DNA of 64,000 bases from SG8-30 sp963710135. Lineage in GTDB: Bacteria > Pseudomonadota > Gammaproteobacteria > Steroidobacterales > Steroidobacteraceae. How positions within the stretch are numbered: position 1 is the stretch's first letter; the number at the start of each line of letters is the position of its first letter. Positions 36,047 through 47,266 of this stretch are shown here, in pieces. Both the position numbers and the translations under genes were made by a program. The stretch covers positions 558,001 to 622,000 of the forward strand of contig CAVPYY010000006.1 in the NCBI GenBank assembly GCA_963710135.1, written 5' to 3'. The notes under the pieces are model-generated. The model had not been told where the DNA came from, ran no database searches, and saw nothing but the letters and a program-made list of their open reading frames with translations.

Positions 36047-37883
36047 TCAGGTCGATGGCCGGTTGGCGCACTCCAGCTCGACGCGCGAGCCGCGCCGGGC
36101 GAGGCGGCGGATGGACAGACGGCCGTCCACGGCGCTGGCGCGCGAGCGCATGATGCGCGTCCCCAGTCCCCTGCCGATGCGCTCGCCCCGCACCCCTTCA
36201 CCGTCGTCCGAGATCCGCATGCGGATGCGATCCGGGTCGACATCGAGCTCCACCCGCACGGCCGTCGGCGCGGCGTGCTTGAGCGCGTTGGTCGCGGCCT
36301 CCTGGGCGATGCGGTAGACGTGTTCGGCGCGCGTGGAGTCGATCCGCACGGGCGCGCTGCCGCGGCTCTCGAAACTCACCTCGACACCGCTGGAACGGCT
36401 CAGTTGCCCGACCAGATGGGCCAGCGCTTCGTGCAGCCCGCCCTGCCGCTCCGTTGCCGGCGCGAGGCCGTAGGCAAGCTGGCGGCTGGTCTGCACCGCG
36501 TCCGCGAGGATCTCGACCGCTTCGCGGGCTCTGGCGGCAAGCCGGTCGCCACGCGCCTCCAGGATCTCGACCACCTGCCACAAGTGCAGGCGCGCGCCCG
36601 TGAGCTCTTGCGACAGGCCGTCGTGAAGGTCGCGACTCAGCCGTTGGCGCTCCGCGGCGACGGCATCGAGGATCGCCATTTCGAGCCGGCGGCGCTCGTC
36701 GATGTCGATCGTGACGCCACGCACCACCAGCGGGTCACCCTTGGCGTCGCGCTCGACGATGCGGCCTCGATCCAGCGCCCATTTCCAGTTACCCCGCGCG
36801 CTCTTGCGCCGGTACTCCACTTCGAACTGCTCCTTGCGGCCCGCGGCATGGTCGAGCAAGGCTTCCCGCATGCGCGCGATGTCGTCCGGATGAACGCGGC
36901 GAAAACGTCCCTCCTGAATGGCGCCGTCCAAGCGGGAGTGACGCCGCGCCCGCCCGGCGACGGGCTCACGGATGCTGATCGTGTCGGCAGGCACCTGCCA
37001 AACCCAGACCGGGACCTGGGCGGACTCGACCGCCAGGTCCAGGTTGGCGCGTAGCTCCTCGACCTGCTGCTGCGCGCGCTTGAGGGCATCGATGTCCACG
37101 CAGATGCCGATCATGCGAATCGCGGTGCCGTCCTCGGCACGGGTCACGACCCGTCCCCGCTCCCGGATCCAGCGCCAGGCGCCCTTCAGGGTCCGCACCC
37201 GGTACTCTGCCTCGTAGTACTCCTTCGCCCCGCTGAGACCGGCCCGGAACGACTGCGCCGCGATATCCAGGTCGTCGGGGTGGACGGTGGCGTCCCACCT
37301 CAGTTCGTGGCCCACGCCCTCGCAGGGGTCGATGCCGAGCGCCTGGCACCAGCGATTGACCCAATGCGTCTGGTCGCTGGCAACGTCCATCTCCCAGAAC
37401 CCGACCTGCGAGGACCACAGGTCGAGATCGAGGCGCAGCTGTTCTTCGACGCGCGCCCGTGGCGAGAGACCCGGGGATTTCGAGCGCACGCGCCGTCAGC
37501 AGGACGCCGCGCACCGCGGCCGAGCCGGTCCGATCGACCATCACACAGCGCAACGCGCGGGACTTGTCCGCGCTCGCGTTGAGTCGCAGATCGACCGGCG
37601 CGCGTGCCCTGCCTGGCGTGCGCCGGGCGTCGGCCAGGTATTCCAGCAGTCGTGCCCGGTCCGACGGGCACATGAAGTCGCCCAGATCGAGACCGGCGCA
37701 CCCGCTCGCGTCACGCTCCAGCCAGCGTGCGAAACCGCGACTGCAGGCGATCACCGTGCCGGTGGCGTCGAGGATGAGTGCGGGGTCGGGAAGTAGGTCG
37801 AGCCACGGCGGGCAAACGCCGGCCTGCCCCGCCATCTTGTCCCTCTGCCGACCGCGTGGCGGCTTGCCGTCAGCTCGCGTCAT
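36047..37883 (-). CDS. PAS-domain histidine kinase, NarL/DegS type (one extra base near 37473)
   Basis: A cytoplasmic sensor kinase of 611 residues. Three PAS domains: about 20-110 (LPDPALILDATGTVIACSRG), about 150-270 (SQVGFWEMDVASDQTHWVNR) and about 275-385 (VPVWVWQVPADTISIREPVA). They are followed by a HisKA_3 dimerisation helix with the phospho-acceptor in ERQRLSRDLHDGLSQELTGA, and an HATPase domain (RIAQEAATNALKHA and ISDDGEGV). HisKA_3 kinases pair with NarL-type regulators; none is in the window. The N-terminal PAS is in another frame; removing one base from the CCCGGGG run at 37470-37476 restores IPGLSPRARVEEQL. No membrane segment. Confidence 0.85.
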
Positions 37884-38287
37884 CGCTGCCTCGCGTCATC
37901 GGACCGTGGGGCTCGGGCATGGCGGCAGTACAGCCCAAGACCATGCCGAACGGGGGCGCGGCCGTCAAGCCGCGCGTGGTTAGGGGAAAAGATCAGACGA
38001 GATCCCGGCATTTGATGTCTTGCGCAATGGCGGCCTGGTTGGCGAGCCTCTTTCCCTGACACCGAACCCGTTCCGCCAGGCAGCAACCGGGGATCCAGAC
38101 AACAAAGCCGGCGGGGCGAACGGTGGGTTTCGTTTTTGGAAGCGCGCTCGCCTGCCTGATTCGAGGCATGGGATCCCGCGTCCGCAAAACAAGCCGGTGC
38201 CGACCCCTCGTGCCGCCGCAGGACCTGCGCCGGCAGGCGCAGGAGCCGGCCGCGCTAAAACGGTGGGGACTCGTCAGGGAGGAGCCA
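37884..38287. other. Intergenic gap, nothing recognised
   Basis: This 404-base stretch lies between the divergent histidine kinase and methyltransferase genes. Several overlapping open frames cross it but none has a Shine-Dalgarno sequence, homology I recognise, or codon use like its neighbours. No RNA fold, repeat or promoter stands out, apart from AGGGAGGAG just before the methyltransferase start. Confidence 0.5.
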
Positions 38288-39202
38288 ATGCGGGAAGGAA
38301 TTGATTTCAAGTCCGGGATCTCCGGATACGACCAGTGGCGCGCCGAAAACTACTACTCGTTCTACTACAAGGACGGCATCGTGCGCGACGAACGCATCAC
38401 ACTTGGCCGTCATCTGGACTTCCTCCGGGCGCACGGCAGCTTCGAGCATGCGCTCGACTATGGCTGCGGCCCGACCCTGCACAACGCCATCGCCTGCGCG
38501 CCATACGTCGCGCGCCTCGACATGGCCGACCGCCTGCCCGATAACCTCGACAGTGTCCGGCGCTGGGCAGCCGGCGAGCCTGGCGCAAACCGCTGGCACC
38601 ACTTCACCCGCTACATCCTGGAATGCGAGACGGGTGGCAACGCCGACTGGGCAGAGATCGTGCGGCGCGAGGCCCGCACCCGTTCGGTGATCGAGCGGCT
38701 GCTGACGACCGACGCGTGCCAGCCGTTCCCCCTCGGCCGCGGCGGCTCGGGGCGCTACGACCTGCTGGTCTCGGGCTACTGCCTCGACTGCATTTCCGGC
38801 GAGCGCGGGGTATGGCGTCGCGCCATGCGCAACGTGCTGTCATTGCTGAGGCCGGGCGGCGCCCTGCTGCTCGATTCCCTGTGGCGCTGCAGCGCCTATC
38901 AGGTCAAGGATCGCTGGTTTCCGGGCGCGAACCTGGATGTCGACGACCTCTACCAGTGCCTCAAGGACAATGGCTTCGCGCCATCCTCCATCGACGTGGA
39001 GGCGTTCGAATACCCCGACCAGAGCGAATGCGGCTACCCGGGAATACTGATCGTTTCGGGTCGCAAGCGCGCGGTGCTGCGACGCTCGCTGGCGCGTGCG
39101 GCGGCCGGCCCTGGGCGCGCCTTGGCGGGGAACGTCCACGCCTACGCGCGCGGCGACGACTATGGGGGCGCCGATCCCGGCAGTCTGAGCGGCTCGCCGT
39201 AA
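38288..39202 (+). CDS. NNMT/PNMT/TEMT-family SAM methyltransferase
   Basis: A cytoplasmic small-molecule N-methyltransferase of 304 residues. Family signs are YYSFYYKDG near the N-terminus, the SAM site LDYGCGPTLHNAIAC near residue 55, and RPGGALLLDSLWRCSAYQ. The core resembles nicotinamide/phenylethanolamine N-methyltransferases, and the substrate cannot be read. The ATG at 38288 follows AGGAGG closely. The last 43 bases overlap the 3' end of the convergent AttH-like gene. Confidence 0.82.
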   Translation: MREGIDFKSGISGYDQWRAENYYSFYYKDGIVRDERITLGRHLDFLRAHGSFEHALDYGCGPTLHNAIACAPYVARLDMADRLPDNLDSVRRWAAGEPGANRWHHFTRYILECETGGNADWAEIVRREARTRSVIERLLTTDACQPFPLGRGGSGRYDLLVSGYCLDCISGERGVWRRAMRNVLSLLRPGGALLLDSLWRCSAYQVKDRWFPGANLDVDDLYQCLKDNGFAPSSIDVEAFEYPDQSECGYPGILIVSGRKRAVLRRSLARAAAGPGRALAGNVHAYARGDDYGGADPGSLSGSP

Positions 39203-40260
39203 CCGGTCAGTTCCAGATAACCACGGCCGATCGGGTCTGAGCCGGCGCGGGCCTCGACCGCGCCTTCCCAGTACACCGCGCCGGTAGTGAAGCGCGAATC
39301 GCTTTCCTGATCGTCGAACAAAGGCTCCAGCACGAGTTCGAGGGCTCCGGCGCGAACTTCGAACGACACCGGATAGGTGATGCCCGTGCGCAGCGAACGC
39401 CATTCCCGCAATGGCGTGAAGGTGATCTCGTCCGGCCCGAAGGCCGTGCTGGTTCCGTCGGCCCGGCGCCAGGTGCCGCCGGCCCAGTGACTGCCGCCTG
39501 CGCGGTCGCGGACGCGGAAGGCCATCACCGCCCCGCCGTCATCGAGGTTGATGCCGATCCAGTCCCAGCCGGTCGCCGCCGCGTCCAGCACCTGCGTCGA
39601 CCACTCGTGGTCGAGCCAGGCTTCGCCGGTGACCGCGGTCTGCGCGCCCTCGCGGGTGATCGATCCGGCGACCGCCAGATGTGGCTGGCTGTAGTAGTAG
39701 CTGGCGGAGAGCGGGTCGGGACCCTTCTGGCTGTACCCGCCCGCGCCATTCAGCAGCAGCGGCTGGGTCGGCAGCAACTCGAGGTCGAAAGCAAAGCTGT
39801 CCGCCGCCACCTGCGCGCGGTAGCGCCCGTCGGCACGCTCCAGCCGCCAGCGATCCAGCCACACTTGCGTATCGCCGACGGCGGCGTCGGCCAGTCCGTG
39901 GGTCGCCCGCGCAATGCGCTGGTCGTGCCAGAGGCTGCCGCGGGCGGGATCGCTCAATGCCGCATGGGCGATGATCAGCTGGGTGGGCGCGAACGCGCTG
40001 GGATTGCCGGCCGGCAGGTCCGGCCGAGTGCGAAAGAAGGTCACCTGGAAGCCGAGTGTCTCGCCAGCCTCGGTCCTGAGCCAGCCGGTCGCGTACCACC
40101 ACTCAGTCCGGTAGTCCGGGTGCGCGCCGTGATCCGCGGGAAACTGCAGGGCGCGGCCGGCCGTCACGGCCGGAAAGACGTGCCGCTCGGCGGCCCCGGC
40201 CAGCGCTGCGCCGAACGCCGCCACCAGCAGCGTAGCCGCCGGCAGCAGCCGGCCGTTCAC
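39160..40260 (-). CDS. attH: AttH/CrtC-like lipocalin-domain exported protein
   Basis: The 366-residue protein has a signal peptide (LLPAATLLVAAFGAALAGA) and the CrtC/AttH double-lipocalin pattern: HPDYRTEWWYATGWL, GFQVTFFRTRPD, LDHEWSTQVLDAAATGWDWI and ITYPVSFEV. Such proteins are encoded next to ABC transporters of the AttEFG type; the fold is shared with carotenoid 1,2-hydratase, but no carotenoid genes are here. Its start overlaps the permease stop by four bases. I infer a periplasmic partner that hands a lipid-like substrate to or from the transporter. Confidence 0.85.
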   Translation of the reverse strand: MNGRLLPAATLLVAAFGAALAGAAERHVFPAVTAGRALQFPADHGAHPDYRTEWWYATGWLRTEAGETLGFQVTFFRTRPDLPAGNPSAFAPTQLIIAHAALSDPARGSLWHDQRIARATHGLADAAVGDTQVWLDRWRLERADGRYRAQVAADSFAFDLELLPTQPLLLNGAGGYSQKGPDPLSASYYYSQPHLAVAGSITREGAQTAVTGEAWLDHEWSTQVLDAAATGWDWIGINLDDGGAVMAFRVRDRAGGSHWAGGTWRRADGTSTAFGPDEITFTPLREWRSLRTGITYPVSFEVRAGALELVLEPLFDDQESDSRFTTGAVYWEGAVEARAGSDPIGRGYLELTGYGEPLRLPGSAPP

Positions 40261-42767
40261 CAGTCCTCCCGCACGGCGCGGACCGCCAGCGCGCTGGTCG
40301 CCGCCCTGCCGCTCAAAGTGGCCGTCACGCCCGCCGCCGCCACCAGCAGCAGCCCGAGTCCGAGCAGTTGCAGCCAGGGCACCGCCAGGTCGATGCTCCA
40401 GTTGAACGACTGTCGATTGATCACATAGACCAGCACCAGGCTCAGGATCAGGCCCAGCAGCAGGCCGTAGACGGCACCGACGGCGCTCATGATCGCGCCC
40501 TCCCCCGCCAGCATCGCGGTGACCTGCCGCCTGAGCATCCCGACATGGCGCAGCATCCCGAACTCGGCGCGTCTCGCCAGCGCCTGCGAGCCGAAAGCGA
40601 AACTGACCGCGACCAGCCCGATCAGCACGGCCACTGCCTCCAGCGCGTAGGTAACGGCGAACGCACGGTCGAAGATGCGCAGCGACAGCTCCTTGATGGC
40701 CGAGCCGCCCATGATCTGCATCTCGTCGCCACGCTCGAAACTTGCGCGGATACGCGCGACGACATCATCCACGGCGACGCCGCGATCGACCCAGACGCCG
40801 CCATCGCTGGCGCTGTCGTCGCCCGTGGTGGCGACGTACCAGTCCCGGCTGACGACGATCGCGCCGTCGGCACGGCCGTAGTCCCGCCACACGCCGGCCA
40901 CCACCACCGTCCGGCCCGTGCCGGCGATCGGCAGTTCAAAGCGGTCGCCCACGTCGAGACCGCGCCGGTCGGTGATCACCTCTGAGATCCACACCGGCAC
41001 CTGTCCCGCCGGCACGCTAAAGCCCGCACCGCGCACCAGCGGCAGGCGTTGCCCGGCGTTGCCGGCATCGACCTCGCGGGCGATCAGGGTCACAGGCCGC
41101 GGGTCCTCGCCCAGGTAGACCGGCGTGAAGCGCTGGAATGTCACCCGGGCGACGCCATCGAGCGCGGCGATCTTCGCCTGGTCGGCCGCGGACCAGTACG
41201 CGGTGTCGCTGCTCGCGGCAACCCGCACGTGGATGTCGGCGGGCAACAGATCGTCCAGCCAGACCTGGAACGACTCGCGGAACGAATAGACCATGACGGC
41301 CATCGCCACCATGAGGCTGAAGCTGACGATGATGGCGGCGAGACTGACGGCGGATTGCCCCGCGCTGCCGCGCAGCTGCGCGAGCGCGGTCGCGAACGTG
41401 ACTCGCCTGGGCAGCGGCCACAGCGACAGCACACGCGAGGTGGTGACCGGCACCAGCAGCACACCCCCCACCAAGAGGAGCGTGATCGACAGGTAGCCAA
41501 ACACCGGGATGCCGCCGATCGGCGGCAGCAGCGTGCAGGCCGCGCCGGCGGCCATCACCGCGAGCCCGGGCCAGGCGGGCCGCAATCCGGCCATCGCCTG
41601 CTCGGCGTCGCCGGCCTTGAGCGCCCGCGCCGGCGGCGTGCGGGCAGCTTCGCGGGCCGGCGCCCAGGCGCCGAGACCCGCCACCGCGGTGCCGATCAGG
41701 AAGAACGCGAGCCAGGCCAGCGGCTGCGCGCTGGCCGCGGCGGTCGAGGTCTCGAAGTAGCCGCCACCCAGATCCCCGCCCAGCCGCTCGAGCGCGAACG
41801 CGGCCACCCACTGGCCGATCGCCACACCGACCGCGGAGCCGAGCGCCCCCAGAACCAGGCCTTCGAGCAGCAGCGCGGATTCCATTTCCCGGCGGGTCAC
41901 GCCCAGCGCGCGCAGCAGCCCGAGGGACACGCGCCGCCGCAGTATCGACAGCGCCTGCGTGGAGAACACCAGGAACGCGCCCGTCAGCAGCGCGACCATC
42001 GCCAGCATGTTCAGGTTGACCCGATAGGCCCGGGTCACCTGGGCGGCGCGGTCGCGCTCCACGTCCGGGCTGACCGTGGTCACGCCGTCCGGAAGCATCG
42101 CGGCAAGTCGCGCGCGAAAGGCCGCGACGTCGATGCCGCTGGCGAGGCGCAGGTCGAGGCGATTGATCAGCCCAGTGCGGTCGAACAGCCACTGCGCCGC
42201 GGAAATGTCCATCACGCCGAGGCGCTGGGCATAGGCGCTCGCGGGCATGACCGAGACGACGCGCAGCTCGCGCGTGCCCGCCGCCTCGCGTACCGCAACC
42301 CTGTCGCCGCGCCCGACTCCGAGCTCCGCGGCGGCGGACTCGCTCAGCGCGATCGTGCCGGGCTCCAGTAGGGCTAGCAGCCCGTCGGCGAGCCCGGCAA
42401 TCAGCTCGGGCTGGATCCGCGCCGCGCGAAACGGATCGAGCGCGACGACCTTCAGCGGCGCGCCGGCGTCCACCGCTGCGACTTCCAGCTCGAGGACCGG
42501 GCTGGCGTCCTGTACCGCCGGCTCGGTCGCAAGCGCGACGAACAGCGACTCGTCGAAGCCCTGCCTGGGGCCCCTGACGATGACATCCGCCTCGCCCACC
42601 AGCTTGCGGGTGGCGAGACCGAACTCGTTCAGCGCACCAGCGTTGATGATGAACACCGCCGTCGACAGCGCAACGCCCAGCGCGATCGCCAGCACGGTCA
42701 CCACCAGACGGCCCGGCTGCTCGCGAAAGCGGGCCGCCGAGACGGCGCGCAGCGTGGCGATGCTCAT
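40257..42767 (-). CDS. ABC transporter permease, FtsX/MacB-like, duplicated
   Basis: An inner-membrane protein of 836 residues with two FtsX-type units. An N-terminal helix (LVVTVLAIALGVALSTAVFI) is followed by a periplasmic domain (about 45-230), then three helices near 255-380; a central helical region near 400-470, a second periplasmic domain (about 500-690), and three final helices (ALEAVAVLIGLVAVSFAFGS, AIMSAVGAVYGLLLGLILSL, LLGLGLLLVAAAGVTATLSG). It is the AttFG-like partner of the ATPase. Overlaps the ATPase stop by four bases (ATGA) and precedes attH, an intact three-gene operon. Confidence 0.92.
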   Translation of the reverse strand: MSIATLRAVSAARFREQPGRLVVTVLAIALGVALSTAVFIINAGALNEFGLATRKLVGEADVIVRGPRQGFDESLFVALATEPAVQDASPVLELEVAAVDAGAPLKVVALDPFRAARIQPELIAGLADGLLALLEPGTIALSESAAAELGVGRGDRVAVREAAGTRELRVVSVMPASAYAQRLGVMDISAAQWLFDRTGLINRLDLRLASGIDVAAFRARLAAMLPDGVTTVSPDVERDRAAQVTRAYRVNLNMLAMVALLTGAFLVFSTQALSILRRRVSLGLLRALGVTRREMESALLLEGLVLGALGSAVGVAIGQWVAAFALERLGGDLGGGYFETSTAAASAQPLAWLAFFLIGTAVAGLGAWAPAREAARTPPARALKAGDAEQAMAGLRPAWPGLAVMAAGAACTLLPPIGGIPVFGYLSITLLLVGGVLLVPVTTSRVLSLWPLPRRVTFATALAQLRGSAGQSAVSLAAIIVSFSLMVAMAVMVYSFRESFQVWLDDLLPADIHVRVAASSDTAYWSAADQAKIAALDGVARVTFQRFTPVYLGEDPRPVTLIAREVDAGNAGQRLPLVRGAGFSVPAGQVPVWISEVITDRRGLDVGDRFELPIAGTGRTVVVAGVWRDYGRADGAIVVSRDWYVATTGDDSASDGGVWVDRGVAVDDVVARIRASFERGDEMQIMGGSAIKELSLRIFDRAFAVTYALEAVAVLIGLVAVSFAFGSQALARRAEFGMLRHVGMLRRQVTAMLAGEGAIMSAVGAVYGLLLGLILSLVLVYVINRQSFNWSIDLAVPWLQLLGLGLLLVAAAGVTATLSGRAATSALAVRAVREDW

Positions 42768-43456
42768 GCAGCAGCCGGCGCGGGCACGAGCCGCCTGCCG
42801 TCCAGCTGCAGCACGCGATCGGCCGTATCGGCCGCGATCCTGGAGTGCGTGATCAGGACACCGCTGGAGCCCTGCGCGTGAATCTGCTCGCGCAACAGCG
42901 CGAGCACCTGTGCCGCACTGCGGGGATCCAGGTTGCCGGTCGGCTCGTCGGCGAGCAGCAGACTCGGCCGGTGCACCAGCGCGCGCGCGATCGCGACGCG
43001 CTGCACCTCGCCGCCGGACAATTCGCGCGGGTAGCGCGGCCCGAAGTCCGCGAGCCCGACGGACTCGAGCATCGACTCCACCCGTGCCTGGCGCTCGCTG
43101 GGCGCGGTCCCGGCCAGGTCGAGCGGCAGCGAGACGTTCTGCGCCACGGTCAGGTACGGCAGGACGTGGAAGGCCTGGAACACGAAGCCGAGCTGGCGCC
43201 GGCGCAGCAGGGTCGCCGCGTCATCGTCGAGCGTGGCCAGGTCGATGCCGCCGACCTCGATGCGACCGGCATCCGGCCGGTCGAGCCCCGCCATCAGGTT
43301 GAGCAGCGTGGACTTGCCGACGCCGGACTCGCCCATGATCGCGACGTACTCGCCGGCGCGAAGCTCGAAATCGATGCCATCCAGTACCGGTGGGCGGCCC
43401 TCGCGGTAGCGCTTCACCAGGCCGGCGAGCTTGAGTACGACAGGGGTATCAGACAC
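42764..43456 (-). CDS. ABC transporter ATP-binding protein (MacB/LolD-like)
   Basis: Energises the adjacent FtsX-like permease. The 230-residue protein has Walker A GESGVGKSTL near residue 40, Q-loop VFQAFHVLPYLTV, signature LSGGEVQRVAIARAL, Walker B LLLADEPTGNLD and the H-loop LITHS. It is first in the operon, followed with four-base overlaps by permease and attH. The closest characterised relatives export lipids, peptides or macrolides by mechanotransmission; the substrate here is unknown. Confidence 0.95.
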   Translation of the reverse strand: MSDTPVVLKLAGLVKRYREGRPPVLDGIDFELRAGEYVAIMGESGVGKSTLLNLMAGLDRPDAGRIEVGGIDLATLDDDAATLLRRRQLGFVFQAFHVLPYLTVAQNVSLPLDLAGTAPSERQARVESMLESVGLADFGPRYPRELSGGEVQRVAIARALVHRPSLLLADEPTGNLDPRSAAQVLALLREQIHAQGSSGVLITHSRIAADTADRVLQLDGRRLVPAPAAA

Positions 43457-43521
43457 TCGCGGCTCCGAGACAGGCGGTTGAGGGATGGCGGCGTGACGCC
43501 TACCTCCTCAGGTTCGGGCAC

Positions 43522-43917
43522 TCAGGGCATCTGGATGCCGCCGCCGCCCTTGCCGCCCATGCCCTTCAGCGCCGCCGCGCCGGCGTCCGGGATGACGATG
43601 GATGACGCCGCCTGGCGGCGCATTTCCTGGATTTCGCGCGCCGCCTCCTCGATGGCACGCTGCGCCGCGGGACCAAACTTCGCGGCGGCCTCTCCCAGGG
43701 TGGCGCCCTCGAGTTCGAACGAGAGCGGCAGAGAGCCCATGGGGGTCATGACGGTCGCCTGACCGACGAACAGCGTCGTGCGGCCCGGGTCATCGGTGCC
43801 ATCGGGCTTGACGGGTGTCAGCCGCCGGATGGTGCCGACCCGCTGGTCGGTGAACACGTCCTCGCGATAGAGCGCGTCGGCGTCCATTTTCGGTTCCTGC
43901 TGGGCGTCCTGATTCAT
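43522..43917 (-). CDS. Hypothetical cytoplasmic protein
   Basis: Not recognised. 131 residues from the ATG at 43917 (GGAG 9 bases upstream); the frame can extend to 43974. It begins MNQDAQQEPKMDADALYRED, has a beta-rich part (GTIRRLTPVKPDGTDD, TLFVGQATVMTPMGSLPLSF), a long helix (AAAKFGPAAQRAIEEAAREI) and a Gly-rich C-terminus (GMGGKGGGGIQMP). No signal peptide. It lies 65 bases before the ABC operon on the same strand and may be transcribed with it. Confidence 0.6.
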   Translation of the reverse strand: MNQDAQQEPKMDADALYREDVFTDQRVGTIRRLTPVKPDGTDDPGRTTLFVGQATVMTPMGSLPLSFELEGATLGEAAAKFGPAAQRAIEEAAREIQEMRRQAASSIVIPDAGAAALKGMGGKGGGGIQMP

Positions 43918-44011
43918 CGTGTCGCGCTCCTCATTCACTGCGCTCTGGGGAAATTTGCGCCGGCTGCCGGCCAACCGCGAGTACCGCGAAGCGGCGGGGC
44001 CTGACGACTGC

Positions 44012-44021
44012 TAGAATTATA
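44012..44021. promoter_or_regulatory. Overlapping -10-like boxes between 43917(-) and 44085(+)
   Basis: TAGAATTATA reads TATAAT on the minus strand (44021-44016) and TAGAAT on the plus strand (44012-44017). No good -35 box accompanies either, so this is a weak prediction for the divergent pair. Confidence 0.3.
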
Positions 44022-44084
44022 GGGTACCAAGAGTTACGACGCCGGGGCGCAGGTGCGGCCGGCGCCCTGAACCGAGCACAGCAC

Positions 44085-44345
44085 ATGGCCAATGAGCAAC
44101 TCCTGCAACTGCTTCGCAGCCTGCACGCGGAACTGGGGCGGGCGGAGACGCTCGACGACGAATCGCGGGCGCTGCTCAAGGGCCTGGCCCGGGATGTCGA
44201 GCGACTGACCGATGCCGGCGAGGCCACGGAGGACGATCACACGCCGGTGCTGGCGGAGATGGCCGTGAGCTTCGAGTCGGAGCACCCGGCGCTGGCTGGG
44301 GTGCTGCGCCGCCTGGTCGACGCGCTCGGCAAAGCGGGTATCTAG
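44085..44345 (+). CDS. DUF4404-family protein
   Basis: A small 86-residue helical protein of unknown function (MANEQLLQLLRSLHAELGRA and FESEHPALAGVLRRLVDALG). The pattern fits DUF4404, small cytoplasmic proteins found in gammaproteobacteria. It is convergent with the LOG gene, which ends nine bases after its stop. Confidence 0.8.
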   Translation: MANEQLLQLLRSLHAELGRAETLDDESRALLKGLARDVERLTDAGEATEDDHTPVLAEMAVSFESEHPALAGVLRRLVDALGKAGI

Positions 44346-44354
44346 TAGCGGGGC

Positions 44355-44986
44355 TCAGGCGTCCCGCACGACCGCGAACTCGACATGCCCGGTGCTCCAG
44401 GCCGAAGCGTCGTCCAACGCCGGCAGGACGTCTTCCGGCCGCTCCACCACCTGCCACATCTGCGCATGGCGCTCGTCCATGAAGCGTCCGTCTATCGCCC
44501 GGCGGAACTGCTCCAGCAGCGGGTCGTAGTAGCCGCTCGTGTTGACGATAACGATGGCGCCGGTGAACAGCCCGAGGCGCTTGAGCGTCAGCGCCTCCAG
44601 CAACTCCTCGAACGTCCCTGATCCGCCCGCCAACGCGACCACCGCCGAGGCGCGCGCCAGCATCTGGTGCTTGCGCGCGCGCATGTCCTCGACGACGTGC
44701 AGCTCCGAGAGGCCGTCGTGCCCCCACTCGAGCTCCTGCATGAAGCGCGGAATGACACCGACCACGCGCCCGCCCGCGGCCAGCGCGCCCTCCGCCAGCG
44801 CGCCCATGGAGCCCGAGCGCCCGCCGCCGTAGATCACGGCGCAGCCTGCCGCCGCCAGCAGACCGCCGAGCCGCCGGGCGACCTCGTGGTAAGCGGGATC
44901 GCAGGCGCGACTGGACGCGCAGTAGACGCAGACACTGCGATCGGGCTGGGTCAGGGACACGACTTGCTGCAATGGGTTCACCTCTC

Positions 44987-44990
<4 letters not shown>
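44355..44990 (-). CDS. LOG-family nucleoside monophosphate phosphoribohydrolase
   Basis: LOG proteins release the base from nucleoside 5'-monophosphates; plant relatives activate cytokinins. The 211-residue protein has the Rossmann-like lysine-decarboxylase fold with VIYGGGRSGSMGALAEGAL and the catalytic loop ALAGGSGTFEELLEALTLK (usual PGGxGTxxE, here AGGSGTFEE). The Pro-to-Ala change is a small departure. Overlaps ygiQ by four bases (ATGA), so the two form an operon. Confidence 0.9.
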
Positions 44991-47212
<2,222 letters not shown>

Positions 47213-47266
47213 TGTAGCGGCAAGGTGCCGGACCTTGCGCCCGGCGCCGGCCTGGACCCGGCCTGC

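Noticed and set aside
37993..38310. Small open frames in the gap before the methyltransferase
   Set aside because: Arg/Pro-rich products without a Shine-Dalgarno sequence or recognisable motifs; typical of chance frames in GC-rich DNA.
41049..42371. A 440-codon plus-strand open frame opposite the ABC permease
   Set aside because: Gln/Arg/His-rich translation without domains; the minus strand encodes a full duplicated FtsX permease in operon context.
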